Assembly: GCA_029975475.1 (NCBI GenBank)
Contig: JARKPB010000020.1
Span: 1 to 62,464 of the forward strand
DNA from: Anaerolineaceae bacterium
Lineage (GTDB): Bacteria; Chloroflexota; Anaerolineae; Anaerolineales; Anaerolineaceae
Direction of reading: 5' to 3'
Length of the DNA stretch: 62,464 nt
The number at the start of each line of letters is the position of its first letter. The first letter of the stretch is position 1. The position numbers were made by a program, and so were the translations under genes. Below are positions 60,218 to 62,464 of the stretch, piece by piece. The notes beneath the pieces are model-generated. The model was not told the origin of the DNA. It worked only from the letters and a program-made list of their open reading frames with translations, and did not search any database.

Positions 60218-61268
60218 GGGTTATCCGTATCGCCGGAAGCAAACTGACCAGTCTTTCTCTTAAACCAAATGTGTCACCAAATTGAGCGTGACCAATCCAT
60301 CCCCGCAGCGATAAAGAGAGCGTTTCCAACGTGGCGTCTCCATGATTAACCGCCGCGGCGATGTGCAGCAGGCGGGACCTGGCGCGTAATGCGTTTCGGC
60401 GTTTCAACCTGCGAAAGTCGGGATAGACTTGAAAGCCCAAAAACCCTACCCCGTGGCTGGAGGGATATACCTGCGCTCTTTCCAGGTGCAATTTCAAGCG
60501 CAGAGGTTCCAAACATCTTATAATCTCATTCAACCAGACTTGTAATTGATGTTTCGAATTTGAAAACAGCAGCATGTCATCCACATAGCGGACATATCCC
60601 CGGCAGCCCAGGGTTCTCTTAATGAAATGGTCAAAATCATTCAGATAAACGTTAGCCCAAAATTGACTTGTGAGGTTGCCTATCGGCAATCCCCTCGGCC
60701 GTAAACAGGATAACAGATCATCACCCGCAAAGAATAGATTTTGACCTTTAGCCGTGTGGATGCCAGCTCCTCCGTCAATGATTTGGCCTGCCAGGTGCAG
60801 GATGCGTGGTTCATGAATAGTTTTTCTCAATATATCCTTCAGGATTTGATGGTCAATACTTGGGAAAAACTGTTCGACATCCAGGAACAGGAAATACCCA
60901 AACCGCCTCAGGTATTGAGTGCAACGTGCAATCGCGGCATGGGTTCCTTTACCGACCCGATTGGCATAGGTATCAAAAATGAACTTCCGCTCATATACTG
61001 GCTCCAGTTGACGAACAAGCGCATGATGAACCACTCGATCGCGAAAAGGTGCCGCTGAAATTAAGCGCCGCTTGGCTTCGCGCACATAAAAATTCCTGTA
61101 CGTTCCGGGATAGTAAGCACCGCCGCGCAATTCATCCTGAAGGAAAATTAAGTTGTCCACCAGACGCAATTCAAAATCAGCCACTTCAGGCTGGCTGCGT
61201 TTCCCCCTGGCGGCCTTTCGATAAGAAAGCCACAAATTCTCAAATGAAGTCAATTCCTCCCAATCCAT
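60204..61268 (-). CDS. DGR reverse transcriptase
   Basis: A 354-residue reverse transcriptase. Motif A Asp is in FLFLDVEQFFPSIDH (Asp130). Motif B reads GLPIGNLTSQFWANVY (residues 193-208), where IGxxxSQ is the diagnostic DGR variant of the QGxxxSP found in retrons and group II introns. Motif C is YVRYVDDMLLF (YVDD at 228-231). There is no maturase or endonuclease domain. It copies the template RNA into cDNA with frequent adenine misincorporation. The ATG follows GGAAAGGG. It lies 66 nt after the target gene stop and overlaps avd by 14 nt. Confidence 0.96.
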   Translation of the reverse strand: MDWEELTSFENLWLSYRKAARGKRSQPEVADFELRLVDNLIFLQDELRGGAYYPGTYRNFYVREAKRRLISAAPFRDRVVHHALVRQLEPVYERKFIFDTYANRVGKGTHAAIARCTQYLRRFGYFLFLDVEQFFPSIDHQILKDILRKTIHEPRILHLAGQIIDGGAGIHTAKGQNLFFAGDDLLSCLRPRGLPIGNLTSQFWANVYLNDFDHFIKRTLGCRGYVRYVDDMLLFSNSKHQLQVWLNEIIRCLEPLRLKLHLERAQVYPSSHGVGFLGFQVYPDFRRLKRRNALRARSRLLHIAAAVNHGDATLETLSLSLRGWIGHAQFGDTFGLRERLVSLLPAIRITHAPN

Positions 61269-61279
61269 TTTTCCCTTTC

Positions 61280-61300
61280 CTGGGGGGCTCCGCCCCCCAG
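61280..61300. other. GC-rich hairpin downstream of the variable repeat
   Basis: CTGGGGGGC and GCCCCCCAG pair perfectly over 9 bp with a 3-nt loop. It lies 42 nt past the end of the variable repeat, between the target stop and the RT start. Bordetella phage DGRs need a similar DNA hairpin just downstream of the target for efficient homing. No T tract follows on either strand, so it is not a standard terminator. Confidence 0.65.
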
Positions 61301-61334
61301 ACCCCCCTGCAGAATTTCAGAAGCCAGAAGCCAG

Positions 61335-62464
61335 CTACCGGGGCGAGAGGGAACAGCGGAACCCGTCGTTGAACCAAGTGAAGTCGGGATAGAGCCAGGA
61401 GCGGTAAGACGACCGCAGGTTCCACGCAGCATAGCTCCAGGACCCGCCGCGAACCACGCGGTACTCACCGCTCTCCGGCCCGGTTGGATTGCGCGGCGGG
61501 GCAACCTGGTAATAACCCGCGCTGTACCAGTCCGCAACCCACTCCCACACGTTCCCGGCCATGTCCTCCGCCCCGTACGGGCTGGCTCCAGCCGGGTAGC
61601 TGCCTACCGCGACTGTGTCATTCAAATTTTGATCGTAATTTGCCAGGCTGGCAGCCGTAGCCTGGTTCCCCCACGGATACACCCGCCCGTCTGTGCCGCG
61701 CGCGGCTTTCTCCCACTGCGCCTCGCTGGGCAGATCTTCCCCGACCCAGGCACAGTAAGCCCTGGCATCGTTCCATGAAACGTTCACCACCGGGTGGTCC
61801 TCTCGCCCAGCCGTGCCGCTGCCCGGCCCTTTCGGAGCGGACCACTTCGCGCCGCTCACCTGCTCCCAGGATGATCCCGTATAAACATAACTCCAACCCG
61901 CTTTTTCAGCATCAGTGATGTAACCCGTGCTTGTCACAAATTCGGCAAACTGGCGGTTGGTCACTTCAAAGCGGTCGATCCAGTAGGCGTCCAGATAAAC
62001 CTGCCGCCCAGGCCTTTCATCATCCAGCGCCTGGCTGTCGCCACTCGCCGCGCCCATCCAAAACTCACCCGCCGGCACGCAGACCATCTCCCCGCCGTCT
62101 GCCGGGTTGACCCAGTGCTGGCCTACTTCCGTGCAAGCAGGAGGAATATTGGGATCCAGCGTTGGATCCATCAACGTCGGTGGCGCGAAGGTCGCAGTTT
62201 CCGTCGGCCGCAGGAACACGTTCGGTGCTGCAGTTTCCGTCGGCCCGGGTACCATTGAACTGTTCCGCGTGAGCAGGATGATCAACACGATCCCGGCCAG
62301 CGCTGCCCCCGCCAGCCCAACAAATAGCCGCGGGCGGCGCCGGGGTTTCAACGCCTGCGGTAGGCCCGGCGGGACTGGCAGCGGCGCGGCCGTCGCCTCG
62401 ACGTTCACCGTTCTGGTTTCCGGCGCGTGTTCCTCTCCCTCCGGCTTTTCCGCCCGCTTCAACC
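61335..62464 (-). CDS. DGR target: membrane-anchored FGE-fold (C-type lectin) protein, 5' end outside window
   Basis: The visible 376 codons are open to the window edge; a TTG at 62462 is in frame but is too close to the edge to judge as a start. A basic Pro-rich segment leads to one membrane helix (LFVGLAGAALAGIVLIILL, about residues 46-64 from that TTG). A Pro/Thr linker and an FGE/SUMF1 domain (PAGEFWMGAASGD, RFEVTNRQF, EDMAGNVWEWVADWYS) follow. The protein ends in the variable repeat (about the last 38 residues). The catalytic Cys of FGE is absent, so the fold displays a variable ligand-binding face. The upstream part may include a kinase or other cytoplasmic domain. Confidence 0.9.
   Translation of the reverse strand, partial: LKRAEKPEGEEHAPETRTVNVEATAAPLPVPPGLPQALKPRRRPRLFVGLAGAALAGIVLIILLTRNSSMVPGPTETAAPNVFLRPTETATFAPPTLMDPTLDPNIPPACTEVGQHWVNPADGGEMVCVPAGEFWMGAASGDSQALDDERPGRQVYLDAYWIDRFEVTNRQFAEFVTSTGYITDAEKAGWSYVYTGSSWEQVSGAKWSAPKGPGSGTAGREDHPVVNVSWNDARAYCAWVGEDLPSEAQWEKAARGTDGRVYPWGNQATAASLANYDQNLNDTVAVGSYPAGASPYGAEDMAGNVWEWVADWYSAGYYQVAPPRNPTGPESGEYRVVRGGSWSYAAWNLRSSYRSWLYPDFTWFNDGFRCSLSPR
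61342..61455 (-). repeat. DGR variable repeat (VR) in the target gene
   Basis: A 114-nt copy of the template repeat forming the C-terminus of the target protein. In frame it reads RGGSWSYAAWNLRSSYRSWL and continues to the last residues before the TAG stop. All 25 differences from the template lie at template adenines. Codons AAC and AAT become TAT, TAC, TCC, CTC, TTC and GAC, giving Tyr, Ser, Leu, Phe and Asp at exposed positions of the fold. The stop codon lies just outside the repeat. Confidence 0.93.

Noticed and set aside
60204-61268. Retron or group II intron interpretation of the RT
   Set aside because: No maturase or endonuclease domain and no msr/msd pair; the IGxxxSQ motif, Avd and template/variable repeats fit a DGR.

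Overview
The window looks like a chromosomal segment of a Chloroflexota bacterium, most likely class Anaerolineae. This is an inference from gene content and style. Supporting features are many lipoproteins with Pro/Thr-rich linkers, an NBR1-type Ig lipoprotein, a DUF3048 lipoprotein, a class D sortase, multi-GAF sensor kinases, formylglycine-generating-enzyme (FGE) fold proteins, and fairly high GC. There are no rRNA, tRNA or CRISPR sequences and no insertion sequences.

Layout. 1-2.8 kb: start of a Ser/Thr kinase (cut by the window edge), divergent recA, and two secreted lipoproteins. 2.8-6.2 kb: a methyl-cycle operon (mtnA, adenosine-kinase-like pfkB, ahcY). 6.3-8.7 kb: a TPR lytic transglycosylase. 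8.7-12 kb: pyruvate dehydrogenase E1-alpha/E1-beta/E2. 12-24 kb: amino acid permease, ppdK with an attenuator-like leader, aldo/keto reductase, Rieske oxygenase, photolyase, pfkA, a possible tiny gene, DUF3048 lipoprotein and histidine phosphatase. 24-31 kb: class V aminotransferase, sortase, two SCO-type proteins, HAD phosphatase, CDF metal exporter and a zinc-ribbon membrane protein. 31-42 kb: a signalling block built around a 2287-residue, ten-GAF histidine kinase with two response regulators, followed by an XPB-N-like protein and a lipid kinase. 42-46.5 kb: a compact operon of PATAN/DUF4388, MglA-like GTPase, alpha/beta hydrolase, V4R protein and left-handed beta-helix transferase. 46.6-51 kb: Kbl-type acyltransferase, Sua5 and a sugar dehydrogenase. 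51-58.4 kb: an overlapping minus-strand surface-glycan cluster. 58.5-62.5 kb: a diversity-generating retroelement (DGR).

The DGR is the main discovery. A reverse transcriptase with IGNLTSQ and YVDD motifs, an Avd protein and a 114-nt template repeat sit downstream of a membrane-anchored FGE-fold protein. The C-terminal codons of that protein are a variable copy of the template. In my hand alignment the template and variable repeats differ at 25 positions, all at template-strand adenines, which is the hallmark of adenine-directed mutagenic retrohoming. Most hypervariable codons are AAC or AAT in the template. A neighbouring FGE lipoprotein is a close paralogue whose equivalent segment differs at many non-adenine positions, so it acts as an internal negative control. 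A GC-rich hairpin follows the variable repeat, and strong hairpins follow the template repeat.

Other notable signals: several genes have a -10 box exactly 6 nt before the start codon, which predicts leaderless mRNAs. recA has a candidate LexA operator inside its promoter. ppdK has a leader ORF followed by an intrinsic terminator. Several proteins have altered key residues: an alpha/beta hydrolase with Gly at the nucleophile elbow, a GGDNF cyclase domain, a SCO protein without its usual histidine, and a PfkA with mixed ATP/PPi signatures.
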